Source: Adenophora triphylla var. japonica (lineage: Eukaryota; Streptophyta; Magnoliopsida; Asterales; Campanulaceae). Taken from it: a DNA stretch of 64,000 bases. Both the position numbers and the translations under genes were made by a program. The stretch spans positions 268,501 through 332,500 of the forward strand of contig JAFEMH010000170.1 of assembly GCA_022495995.1 (NCBI GenBank). The letters run 5' to 3'. This document shows, one piece after another, positions 46,066 to 57,535 of this stretch. Each line of letters starts with the position of its first letter. The stretch's first letter is position 1. Under the pieces are notes generated by a model that saw nothing but the letters and a program-made list of their open reading frames with translations, ran no database searches and was not told where the DNA came from.

Positions 46066-49000
46066 TTATATAAAAAAAAGTTAAGGATTTTTAAAAAAAA
46101 TGAAAGTATATAATAGAAAAAAAGAGGGACGGATAATATCATTTACTTTTTTAATTTTTTAAAAATTTTTTTTGGATAACTTGTATCTCGTTTGTGTTGG
46201 ATGAGTGATGAAGATCTTTTGGTTGTTACGGGTAGTCAAATAGTTGTACATAGGGTCTGATGGTTGTATTTGGATGAACTAAATACAATATTATATATTT
46301 GGACAAATGTGATGGGTTTTGTATATATTTGGACAAATGTGATGGATTTTTGTATATTTAAAGGCAAAGGTTATATTAACAATTTTTTTTAGTTGTAATT
46401 ATGTTTATTGCTATTAACTATTGGCTTTTAGTTATTTTTTACATTAATAGGAAAATAAAAAAAGGACAAAAAGGTGATATGTGTGAGATTTAGCCACCTA
46501 GGGTTCTTCTAAAAGCTAACGTGACTGCTTGTGCCTTCTCTTTATAAAAGCTAACGCGATGGCATTTCTATTTTAAAATATTAAAAAATAAAATATATGA
46601 CAACCCTTTATGTGAGGGCAAATGACGTCGCGAAATCAATTGAACAAACGCGACTGCCTTTCCCTTCGCGTAACCTTTTTGCAACAAGGCTTTACGCGAC
46701 TGTTTGGGTAAATGTTTTTTAAATCGCGTTAGCATTACGAGACGGCTTCTTCAATACAGGCGACGACTTTTGGCCATCGTAAAAAGGTGTTTTTCATGTA
46801 GTGAAAAAATTTAATAATTTTTAAAGAAATGAAAGTATATAATAGAAAAAAAGAGGGTCTAACAATAGCATTTACTTTTAAAAAAAATTAATTTTTTTTT
46901 TGAAAAATAAAACTATTTGAGATGTTAGTTAGTAGTAAATTTATTTACTAAATGTTATCTAAAAAAAGTTAAGAATTTTTAAAGAATTGAAAGTATGTAA
47001 TAGAAAAAAAAGAGGGACGGACAATAGCATTTACTTTTTTAATTTTTTTAATTTTTTTAATTTTTTTTTAATAAACTAAACTATTTGAGATGTTAGTTAG
47101 TAGTGTAATTTTTTATAGAAAGTTATATAAAAAAAGTTAAGGATTTTTAAAGAAATGAAAGTATATAATAGAAAAAAAGAGGGATGGACAATATCATTTA
47201 CTTTTTTAACTTTTATTAATTTTTTTTTGGATAACTTTTATCTTGTTTGTGTTGGATGAGTAATGAAGATCTTTTGGTTGGGACGAGTAGTCTAATAGTT
47301 GTACAAGTGGTCTGATGATTGTATTTTGATGAACTAAATACAGTATTATATATTTGGACAAATGTGATGGATTTTGTATATATTTGGACAAATGTGATGG
47401 ATTTTTGTATATTTGAAGACAAAGGTTATATTAACAATTATTTTAGTTGTAATTATGTTTATTGCTATTAACTATTGGCTTTTAGTTATTTTTTACATTA
47501 ATAGGAAAATAAAAAAAGGACAAAAAGGTGATATTTGTGAGATTTAGCCACATAGGATTCTTCTAAAAGCTAACTCGACTGCTTGTGCCTTCTTTTTATA
47601 AAAGCTAAAGCGATGGCATTTCTATTTTAAAATAATAAAAAATAAAATATATGACAACCCTTTATGTGATGGCAAATGCGGTCGCGAAATCAATTGAACA
47701 AACGCGACTGCTTTCCCATCGCGTAACCTTTTTGCGATAAGGCTTTACGCGACTGCTAAGATCATTGTTTTTACAATCGCGTTAGCATTACGCGACGGAT
47801 TCTTCTATATAGGCGACGGCTTATGGCCATTGCAAAAAGGTGTTTTTCTTGTAGTGAAAAAAGTAAATAATTTTTAAAGAAATGAAAGTATATAATAGAA
47901 AAAAAGAGGGACTGACAATAGCATTTACTTTTTAAATTTTTTTAATTTTTTATTGATAAATAAAACTATTTTAGATGCTAGTTAGTAGTGAATTTATTTA
48001 CAAAAAGTTATATAAAAAGAGTTAAGAATTTTTAAAGAAATGAAAGTATATAATAGAAAAAAGAGGGACGGACAAGAGCATTTACATTTTTAATTTTTTT
48101 TAATTTTTTTTTGAATAAATTAAACTATTTGAGATGTTAGTTAGTAGTGAAATTTTTTACAGAAAGTTATATAAAAAAAGTTAAGGATTTTTAAAGAAAT
48201 GAAAGTATATAATAGAAAAAAAAAGAGGGACAGACAATATCATTTACTTTTTTAATTTTTTTAAATTTTTTTTGGATAACTTGTATCTTGTTTGTGTTGG
48301 ATGAGTGTTGAAGATCTTTTGGTTGTTACGGGTAGTCTAATAGTTGTACATGTGGTCTGATGATTGTATTTGGATGAACTAAATACAGTATTATATATTT
48401 GGACAAATGTGATGGGTTTTGTATATATTTGGACAAATGTGATGGATTTTTGTATATTTAAAGACAAAGGTTATATTAAAAAAATTTTAAAGTTGTAATT
48501 ATGTTTATTGCTATGAACTATTGGCTTTTAGTTATTTTTTACATTAATAGGAAAATAAAAAAAGGACAAAAAGGTGATATTTGTGAGATTTAGCCACATA
48601 GGGTTCTTCTAAAAGCTAATGCGACTGCTTGTGCCTTCTTTTTATAAAAGCTAAAGCGATGGCATTTCTATTTTAAAATAATAAAAAATAAAATATATGA
48701 CAACCCTTTATGTGATGGCAAATGCCGTCGCGAAATCAATTGAACAAACTGCTTTCCCATCGCGTAACCTTTTTGCGACAAGGTTTTACGCGACTGCTTA
48801 GGTGATTGTTTTTCCAATCCGAGAGCATTACGCGACGGCTTCTTCTATATACGCGACGGCTTTTGGCCATCGCAAAAAGGTGTTTTTCTTGTAGTGAAAA
48901 AAGTTAATAATTTTTAAAGAAATGAAAGTATATAATAGAAAAAAAGAGGGACTGACAATAGCATTTACTTTTTAAATTTTTATATTTTTTTTTTTGATAA

Positions 49001-50379
49001 ATAAAACTATTTTAGATGCTAGTTAGTAGTGAATTTATTTACAAAAAGTTATATAAAAAAATTTAAAATTTTTAAAGAAATGAAAGCATATAATAGAAAA
49101 AAAAAGAGGGATGGACAATAGCGTTTACTTTTTTATTTTATTTTTTGAATAAATTAAACTATTTGAGATGTTAGTTTGTATTGAATTTTTTTACAGAAAG
49201 TTATATAAAAAAAAGTTAAGGATTTTTAAAGAAATGAAAGTATATAATAGAAAAAAAAGAGGGGCAGATAATATCATTTACTTTTTTAATTTTTTTTTGA
49301 TAACTTGTATCTTGTTTGTGTTGGATGAGTGTTGAAGATCTTTTCGTTGTTACGGGTAGTCTAATAGTTGTACAAGTGATCTGATGGTTGTATTTGGATG
49401 AATTAAATATAGTATTATATATTTGAACAAATGTGATGGGTTTTGTATATATTTGGATAAATCTGATGAATTTTTGTATATTTAAAGACAAAGGTTATAT
49501 TAACAATTTTTTTTTAGTTGTAATTATGTTTATTGCTATTAACTATTGGCTTTTAGTTATTGCGAAATCAATTGAACAACCGTGACTGTCTTTCCCCTCG
49601 CGTAACCTTTTTGCGACAAGGCTTTACGCGACTGCTTGGGTGAGTTTTTTTTCCAATCCCGTTAGAATTACGCACCGGCTTCTTCTATATAGGCAATGGC
49701 TTTTGGCCATCGCAAAAAGCAGATTTTCTTGTTGTGGAAAAAGTTAATAATTTTTAAAGAAATGAAAGTATATAATAGAATAAAAGAGGGACTGACAATA
49801 GCATTTACTTTTTAAATATTTTTTAAGAATTTTTAAAATAATAAAAAATACAGTATTATGTATTTGGACAAATGTGATGGGTTTTGTATATATTTGGACA
49901 AATGTGATGGATTTTTGTATATTTAAAGATAAAGGTTATATTAACAATTTTTATGTTGCAATTATGTTTATTGCTATTAACTATTGGCTTTTAGTTATTT
50001 TTTACATTAATAGGTAAATAAAAAAAGGACAAAAATGTGATATTTGTGAGATATAGTCATATAGGGTTCTTCTAAAAGCTATCGGGACTGCTTGTGCCAT
50101 CTCTTTATAAAAGCTAACGCGATGGCATTTCTATTTTAAAATAATAAAAAATAAAATATAAGACAACCCTTTATGTGATGGCAAATTCCGTCGCGAAATC
50201 TATTGAACAAACGCGACTGCCTTTACCATCGCGTAACCTTTTTGGGACAAGGCTTTACGCGACTGCCTGTGTGATTGTTTTCCGAATCTCATTAGCATTA
50301 TGCGACGGCTTCTTCTATATAGGCGACGGAATTTGACCATCACAAAAAGGAGTTTTTCTTGTATTGAAAATAGTTAATA

Positions 50380-50665
50380 CTCCCTCTGTCCCGGCCGAAA
50401 TGTCTCAAAATGGGTTCGGCTCGGAATTAAGGAAAGTGATGTAGGAAAGAGAAAAAATTTAAACGTTGTGAGTATGAAAAATTAAATAGGAGAGAGAATG
50501 AGTGGGTGGAATAGTTAGGAGAGAGAATGTTGTGAGTGAAAAAGTAAAGTAGGAGAGAGAATGAGAGGGTGGAATAGTAATAAAAACTTTTTTTTTTGGG
50601 TTGAGACATTTTAAATGGGATGCCCAAAATGGAAAGTTGAGACATTTGGAGCGGGACGGATGGAG
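50380..50665. mobile_element. Stowaway-type MITE (Tc1/mariner), 286 bp
   Basis: Starts CTCCCTCTGTCCCGGCCGAA and, reversed from the right end, CTCCATCCGTCCCGCTCCAA; the inverted repeats extend through AATGTCTCAA. TA is duplicated at 50378-50379 and 50666-50667. Removing the MITE restores GTTAATAATTTTTAAAG, exactly the sequence in neighbouring monomers. No coding capacity; the middle has GGAGAGAGAATG repeats. Confidence 0.95.
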
Positions 50666-52574
50666 TAATTTTTAAAGAAAAATGAAAATATATAATAGAA
50701 GAAAAGAGGGATGGACAATAGCATTTACTTTTTTAATTTTTTTTTAATTTTATTTTGAATAAATTAAATATTTGAGATGTTAGTTAGTAGTGAAATTTTT
50801 TACAAAAAGTTATATAAAAAAAGTTAAGAATTTTTAAAGAAATGGAAGTATATAATAGAAAAAAAGAGGGATGGCCAATAGCATTTACTTTTTAAATTTA
50901 AAATTTTTTTTTTGGAAAACTTGTATCTTGTTTGTGTTGGATGAGTGATGAAGATCTTTTGATTGTTACGGGTAGTATAATAGTTGTACAAGTGATCTGA
51001 CACTTGTATTTGGATGAACTAAATATAGTATTATATATTTGAACAAATGTGATGGGTTTTGTGTATATTTGGATAAATCTGATGAATTTTTGTATATTTA
51101 AAGACAAGGGTTATACTGACAAATTTTTTTTTTATTTTGTTGTAATTATGTTTATTGCTATTAACTATTAGGTTTTAGTTATTTTTTACATTAATATGTA
51201 AATAAAAAAAAGGACAAAAAGGTGATATTTGTGAGATATAGCCACATAGGGCTCTTCTAAAATCTAACGCGACTGCTTGTGCCTTCTCTTTATAAAAGCT
51301 AATGCGACGGCATTTCTCTTTTAAAATAATAAAAAATAAAATACAAGACAACCTTTTATGTGATGGCAAATGCCGTCGCGAAATCAATTGAACAAACGCG
51401 ACTGCCTTTCCCATCCCATAACCTTTTTGCGACAAGGCATTACGTGACTGCCTGGGTGATTGTTTTTCCAATCGCTTTAGCATTACCAGACGGCTTCTTC
51501 TATATAGGCGACGACTTTTGGCCATCGCAAAAAGCTGTTTTTCCTTTAATGAAAAAAGTTAATAATTTTTAAAGAAATGAAAGTATATAATAGAAAAAAA
51601 AAGGGACGGACAATAGAATTTACTTTTTTAATTTTTTTGTATAAATAAAACTATTTGAGTTGATGGTTAGTAGTGAATTTTTTACAAAAAATTATATGAT
51701 AAAAGTTAAGATTTTTAAAAGAAATAAAAGTATATAATAGAAAAAAAGAGGGATGGACAATAGCATTTACTTTTTTTAATTTTTTTTTATTTTATTTTGA
51801 ATAAATTAAACTATTTGAGATGTTAGTTAGTAGTGAATTTTTTAACTAAAAATTATATTAAAAAAGTTAAGAATTTTTAAAGAAATGAAAGTATATAATA
51901 GAAAAAAAGAGGGATGGACAATAGCTTTTACTTTTTTAATTTTTTTTTTTTGATAACTTGTATCTTGTTTGTGTTGGATGAGTGATGAAGATCTTTTGGT
52001 TGTTTGGGTAGTCTAATAGTTGTACAAGTGGTCTGATGGTTGTATTTGGATGAACTAAATACAGTATTATATATTTGGACAAATGTGATGGATTTTGTAT
52101 ATTTTGAAAAAATGTGATGGATTTTTGTATATTTAAAGACAAAGGTTATATTAATAATTTTTTTTTTTTGTTGTTATTATGTTTATTGCTATTAACTATT
52201 GGCTTTTAGTTATTTTTTACATTAATAGGTAAATAAAAAAAGGACAAAAAGTTGATGTGAGATATAACCACATAGGGTTCTTCTAAAAGCTAACGCGACT
52301 GGTTGTGCCTTCTCTTTATAAAAGCTAATGCGATGGCATTTCTATTTTAAAATAATAAAAAATAAAATATAATACAACCTTTTATGTGATGGGAAATGCC
52401 GTCGCGAAATCAATTGAACAAACGCAACTGCCTTTCCCATCACGTAACCTTTTTGCGACAAGGCTTTACGCGACTGCCCGGGTGATTGTTTTTCCAATCG
52501 CGTTAGCATTACGCGACGGCTTCTTCTATATAGGCGATGAATTCTGGCCATCACAAAAATATGTTTTTCTTGTA

Positions 52575-53403
52575 GTTTGAAATAGTTAATAATTTTAAAG
52601 AAATGAAAGTATATAATAGAAAAAAAGAGGGACGGACAATAGCATTTACTCTTTTAATTTTTTTTTTGGATAAATAAAACCATTTGAGATGTTAGTTAGT
52701 AGTGATTTTTTTTACAAAAAATTATATAAAAAAGTTTAGAATTTTTAAAGAAATGAAAGTATATAATAGAAAAAAAGAGGGACGGACAATAGCATTTACT
52801 TTTTCAATTTTTTTTTTTAATTTTATTTTGAATAAATTAAACTATTTGAGATGTTAGTTAGTAGTGAATTTTTTTTACAAAAAGTTATATAAAAAAAGTT
52901 AAAATTTTTTAAAGAAATGAAAGTATATAATAGAAAAAAATGAGGGACGGACAATAGCACTTACTTTTTAATTTTTTTTTTAGATAAATAACACTATTTG
53001 AAATGTTAGTTAGTAGTGAATTTTTTACAAAAAGTTTTATGAAAAAAGTGAAGAATTTTTAAAGAAATGAAAGTTTATAATAGAAAAAAAGAGGGACGGA
53101 CAATAGCATTTACATTTTTTTTATTATTTTTTTTTGGATAAATAAAACTATTTGAGATGTTAGTTAGTAGTAAAAAATTTTACAAAAGTTATATAAAAAA
53201 AATTAAGAATTTTTAAATAAACGAAAGTATATAATAGAAAAAAAGAGGAACAGACAATAGCATTTTTTTTTTTGATAAATAAAACTATTTGAGATGTTAT
53301 TTAGTAGTGAATTTTTTACAAAAAGTTATATAAAAATGAAAGTATATAATAGAAAAAAAAAGGGACAGACAATACGATTTACTTATTATTATTTTTTTTG
53401 GAT
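52575..53403. repeat. AT-rich ~150-bp subrepeats without CACTA core
   Basis: About five to six tandem copies with landmarks AATGAAAGTATATAATAG, GAGGGACGGACAATAGC and TTTGAGATGTTAGTTAG. These are the same subrepeats found twice per monomer elsewhere. Copies near 53210-53400 are shortened. Confidence 0.88.
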
Positions 53404-53477
53404 AAATAAAACTTTTTTGTGTATTATATAATATTATTTTATATTTTTAGGGTTTGGGGTATATGTATATGATTTAC
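53404..53477. repeat. Telomere-like GGGTTTGGGG repeat, left of the CACTA element
   Basis: TTTAGGGTTTGGGGTATATG followed by TATATGATTTA, continued after the CACTA element at 54873. The TTTAGGG core matches the plant telomere repeat. Confidence 0.6.
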
Positions 53478-53841
53478 CACTACAAGAAAAATGGCTTTTC
53501 CCAGCACTTTTAATCTGGCACTTAATTTTGTGCCACCAATTTTTGGCACTTTTTTAATAAGTGACACAAATTTCCGGCACTTTTCAGAAACTGCCACAAA
53601 TATCCGACACTTTTTTAGAAGTGTCGCTAATTTCTGGCACTTTTTTAAAAGTGCCGCAAATTTTTCGGCACTTTTGAAAAAGTGCCGCAAGTTTTTCGGC
53701 ACTTTCTTAAAAGCAAGGTTCTAAAAAGCGCTAGGCGGATGCTAGGAGGTGGAGGCGGGCCTAGCGCCTAGGTGGGGACTAGGTGATGATTTAAATGAGG
53801 AACTTATAACCCAACATAATGTTTGATTAGGAAAAGAATTT

Positions 53842-53943
53842 TCGAAAGTTCTTATCAAGGACGCAATAAAGCCAACAGAATGTTTGATTAGGCCTTATGA
53901 AAGAGTTACTAATTTGGAAGAAGCTATTGGAAAATCAATTGCA
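53842..53943 (+). pseudogene. Small protein-coding remnant inside CACTA element (possible TNP1-like)
   Basis: A 34-codon open stretch reads SKVLIKDAIKPTECLIRPYE, then RVTNLEEAIGKSIA before a TGA. The V-T-EAIG--IAW pattern resembles the C-terminal part of plant En/Spm-associated (TNP1-type) transposase proteins. This is recognition by eye and could be wrong; it may instead be a captured host exon. Confidence 0.35.
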
Positions 53944-54023
53944 TGAAGATCCATAGATGTAATCCCAATGTTGTTCTAAATTATATCTCTTATGTTGTTC
54001 TAAACTATATCTCTTATGTTCTT

Positions 54024-54137
54024 ATTTTCTTATTTAATATCATTTAAAACTAAATAATGCTTATTTTTTCAGGTGATCTTATTCTCTTATTTAATATCAT
54101 TTAAAACTAAATAATGCTTATTTTTTCAGGTGCTGAT
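54024..54137. repeat. 57-bp tandem duplication with intron-end-like sequence
   Basis: Two copies starting 54024 and 54081, each ending CTTATTTTTTCAGGTG. The pyrimidine-rich TTTTTTCAG resembles a 3' splice site, so a captured intron end may have been duplicated. Confidence 0.85.
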
Positions 54138-54872
54138 TTAAATGTGGAACTTATAACTCAATCTATATAGGAGAAGATTGCATTCATTTGTATTTTTGTT
54201 TGCTACTTGAACTCAGTTTGTAGATGTCAATGCTTGTTGTGTACCTTTCTTTTGAACTATTACTTTTTGAGTTATGTAATGCATACTAAATGTTCAATTT
54301 ATGATAATAGACCAAGCTTTATATTTTATAAGTTATTTTTATTCATCACTAATTGTTGAAATTTGTGTATGTCAGTGATTTCAATAGCACAATAAATTAA
54401 AGAAACCAAAATTTTCTAGGGTCAGAAATATATATATTTTTTAAAAAGGAAAAATTCCCAGCAATTTTAAATGCACCGCTAATATTGGAGAATATTAAAA
54501 GTGCCACTAATTTTCGGCACTTTAAAAAAAGTGCCGCTAATTTTCTGGCATTTTAGACATGCCGGAAAATTAGTGGCACTTTTATAAGTGCCGAAAAATT
54601 AGCGGCACTTTTAAAAGGCCGAAAATTAGCGGCACTTTTATAAGTGCCGGAAAATTGGCGGCACTTTTAAAAGTGCCGCTAATTTCCGGCACTTTTAAAA
54701 GTGCCGGGAATTTTCCGGCACTTTAAAAGTGCCGGAAAGTATTGCCGACACCACTTTTTCCGGCACTTTAAGAAGTGCCGGAAAAAGTGCCGGAAAAAGC
54801 TTTTCTGGCACTTTTTTTAACATTTTCGGCATTTTTAAAGTGCCGAAAAAAGGCATATTTGTTGTAGTGTAC

Positions 54873-54945
54873 GGTTTAGGGTTTGGGGTAGGGTTTGGGG
54901 TATATGTATATGATTTAGGGTTTGGGGTATAAGTATATGAGATTT
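54873..54945. repeat. Telomere-like repeats, right of the CACTA element
   Basis: TTTAGGGTTTGGGGTAGGG, then GTTTGGGGTATATGTATATG, then TTTAGGGTTTGGGGTATAAG. About four TTTAGGG- or TTTGGGG-type units with TATATGTATATGA spacers. Confidence 0.7.
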
Positions 54946-55275
54946 GAGATGTAGTAATAGGTATAATATTTCTTAGAAGTTTATTTTATTTTGATGTTTT
55001 AAGTATTTTTTATATATTATTATCATATTTTTTATTTATTATATATTATTCAATTATTATTTATTATCTCTCAATAATATTAATAAACATTCTTCTTCTT
55101 GATATTTACTCTTTTTATTAATGACATGATAAAAGTTTCAATGAAGGGTAAGTTTGAGTTTTTGTCCTAAAACAACATGTATTTTTGACAAAAATTTTAA
55201 TTATAAAATGACATGTATTTTAAATCGGAGGGAGTATAATAATAAATATTTGTAACACTAATGAGTATTATCAAA

Positions 55276-55339
<64 letters not shown>

Positions 55340-55439
55340 TTAACAAGTATTATTAATTATAGTATTAAGTATTCACACTAATTATACAATTGTTATTATT
55401 ATAACTGTGTATTATTACTAATAACCATAGTAAAAACAA
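54946..55439. other. AT-rich intergenic DNA with one MITE end and a microsatellite
   Basis: No gene. Near 55185-55236 the sequence ends TTAAATCGGAGGGAGTA, which reversed is TACTCCCTCCGATTTAA, the right end of a Stowaway-type MITE; its left end is not clear. An (ATT)n tract covers about 55276-55340. Confidence 0.6.
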
Positions 55440-55830
55440 AACAATAATAAAAACATATATGTGGTGTCATTTTTTCATTCGTTATTTAAGGTTCACATGG
55501 ATCATCACATAACCTCTCCACTACTTGATCTCAACCATTCATTTATTAACATCAAAGGCCCACAATCACCCAACCAAATCCATTTAAAAATTATTGTTTA
55601 TATAATTAATATTAATTAATTAATCAGTTATATAATTAATAATTCATTAATAAATATTATTGATAATAAATATTATTATTCTTGATATTAGGCATAAATA
55701 TTTTAGTTAGCATATAGTGTAAAACAAATATAAGCATGTGATGTGGCATTGTTTTATTGGATCCCAAAAATTCACACGGATCATGAGCTAAATCAACATC
55801 TTTAACCATTCAATACATTACATTGAATTC
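55440..55830. repeat. Diverged direct repeat, AT-rich
   Basis: TTCACATGGATCAT with TCAACCATTCA (55492-55545) and TTCACACGGATCAT with TTAACCATTCA (55771-55813) share order and spacing style. Probably two old copies of one noncoding element. No coding region. Confidence 0.45.
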
Positions 55831-56087
55831 AATCCAATGGTCCATAATTCTTCCAAAGAAAAACATATTCCCTTTCCTAACCCAACTCATTTTCTACCCT
55901 ATTTCTCTCTTATTTCTCTATTTCTCTCTCTATTTCTCTCCTTTCATTTGCAGCCTCCCATTCCCTTCTCTTATCTGCGCCGCCGCCCCTCCCACCTCCC
56001 CTACCGTCGCTCTACCGCTGCTCTACCATCGCTCCATCTCTATCCCTCACTCCTATGGCACCCCACCTTCTTTCCCCTCTCTGATCG

Positions 56088-56135
<48 letters not shown>

Positions 56136-56580
56136 ATCTAAATCAAAACCCGGATCTGGTTTCATTTATGTGTGTGCGTGAGTATGTGTTCAACCTTTGT
56201 TGAGTTTTTTCGATGTTGTCCGACAGCAAAACAAAGACGGAGGATTTGAGAGCAATTGAAGGAGCGGAGATGTTGTCCGATTTGGAGAGGTAGCAGATGA
56301 TTGTCGTCGAATGATTTGAGAGCAGACAAGGCATCGGCAACGGTGGCCGAGATGGAGAGCGACCTTAGCGGTAGTTGTGTAATGGTGGTTAGACAGTGGT
56401 GAATGATCGATGATGGATGGCGATGGTTGCTAGTGGTTATTGGTAAGGAATGATTTGAGTATAAAATAAGTTTAGGGGAGCAAACTGTAATTGTGAAATA
56501 TCAAGGACTTATTTAAGATTAATAAAATTTAAGGGACTGATTTAAGAATAAGAAAAGTTAATATATACATACATATACAT
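55831..56580. other. CT-rich stretch with (CT)n microsatellite, unassigned
   Basis: CT-rich DNA from 55870, with (TC)n at 56091-56132, then GGATCTGGTTTC and GA-rich sequence. It resembles a captured 5' leader of a plant gene, but open frames here are low-complexity and I recognise no protein. The 56460-56560 part (AAGGGACTGATTTAAG) looks like a transposon edge without a clear partner. Confidence 0.35.
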
Positions 56581-56884
56581 AAACATATATATAGGGTCCT
56601 ATTATAATGAGAACCAAATTTATATGAGAATCATAAGAACCACTAACAGCCATTGGATTAAAAAACACATCAATGCTCCAGATTAAGGTCAGCCGCATAC
56701 ATCATCTTTCTAACAGCCACATCATCATTTAAAATTCCCCTCAAATTTCAAAATAAAATATCTCAATATCTATAAGTCGAAAAAAAATTCGAAAACACTG
56801 ATTTTTTTGTCTTGACGAGACGATTCAAACTAGATCCCTGAAGATAGGATTTTGAAAAAATAATATTGAACAACGTCTAATTTT
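56581..56884. other. Unassigned repeat-like DNA
   Basis: Begins ATATATAGGGTCCTATTATA, then GAGAACC and AAGAACC motifs. It looks like the edge of a dispersed transposon, but I cannot pair it with another end. No gene. Confidence 0.35.
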
Positions 56885-57535
56885 TAAAACACTAGCTAAT
56901 TAACAAGTGTAGACTAGCTAGTTAAGTAATGTACACTAGCAACTTAGCTAATGTACCCAAGTTTAATTTCAATGTTCATCAGCCATGGCTAAATACACTA
57001 GTTAATTAACTAGTGTACACTAGCTTAATTACCCCATGAATCCAACTTGACACGAGCACAGCCTTGGCCATGATTTGAAGGATCTGTTACACAAAAGGTG
57101 ACTATAAATTTAAAAAGTTAACATGATACTCATCATATAACAGTAGACATGCATTTGTTCCACTTTAGGTGATAAATTTACAACTTATTTCTAATTAAAA
57201 ATATAATTTAAAGTAATTAATATAATTCTATTGAAATAAAAAACTTAACAGAAATGTAAATCGGGATGACCAAGAGTAATTGTGACTTGTGAGTATGAAA
57301 TTATAAGGAACAATAAACTATCTTAAGAACCATAAAAAAATATAAACGACAACAAATTTATAAGGAACAATAAAAAAATATACACGAGTTAACTAGCTAG
57401 TTTACACTAGTTAATTAGCTAGTGTACTTAGCCATGGCTGATGAACATTGAAATTAAACTTGGGTACACTAGCTAAGTTGCTAGTGTACATTACTTAACT
57501 AGCTAGTGTACACTAGCTAGTTAACTCGTGTACAC
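56885..57535. repeat. Long inverted repeat with ACTAGCTAGT-rich arms
   Basis: Left arm (about 56885-57020) and right arm (about 57395-57535) are inverted copies of about 135-140 bp sharing AACTTAGCTA, CAAGTTTAATTTCAATGTTC and CAGCCATGGCTAA with few mismatches. The spacer is about 370 bp. Arms are full of TAGTGTACACTA-type palindromes; 56994-57017 is a perfect 24-bp palindrome around GTTAATTAAC. Element III inserted at the outer edge of the right arm. Confidence 0.88.

Larger units (their letters stand above)
46066..53403. repeat. Satellite array block C, degenerate right part
   Basis: Monomer starts at 46174, 47229, 48274, 49299, 50914 and 51952, plus a headless copy from about 49850. These carry more substitutions than block A. 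In the 49299 monomer about 290 bp are missing after TTTTAGTTAT (49559), joining it directly to the CGCGAAATC part. The copy at 49850 begins within the ACAGTATTAT part. A Stowaway MITE sits at 50380-50665. The array ends in subrepeats only. Confidence 0.92.
53478..54869. mobile_element. Non-autonomous CACTA (En/Spm) element, 1392 bp
   Basis: Left end CACTACAAGAAAAATGGC; right end reversed CACTACAACAAATATGCC. The 3-bp duplication TAC is at 53475-53477 and 54870-54872. Both subterminal regions (53500-53705 and 54455-54850) are packed with GTGCCG/CGGCAC motifs in both orientations, including palindromes of the form CGGCACTTTTAAAAGTGCCG. The middle (53713-54445) lacks these motifs and holds an AAGCGCTAGGCGG/CCTAGCGCCTAGG inverted motif and a gene remnant. 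No full transposase. Confidence 0.93.

Noticed and set aside
54729..54932. 67-residue ORF with GFGVGFGV repeats
   Set aside because: It spans the CACTA right end and telomere-like repeats; a repeat by-product.
55823..56203. 126-residue ORF ending in Ser-Leu repeats as a host gene
   Set aside because: Composition is driven by CT-rich DNA and a (TC)n microsatellite. No domain, and a competing frame gives similar text.
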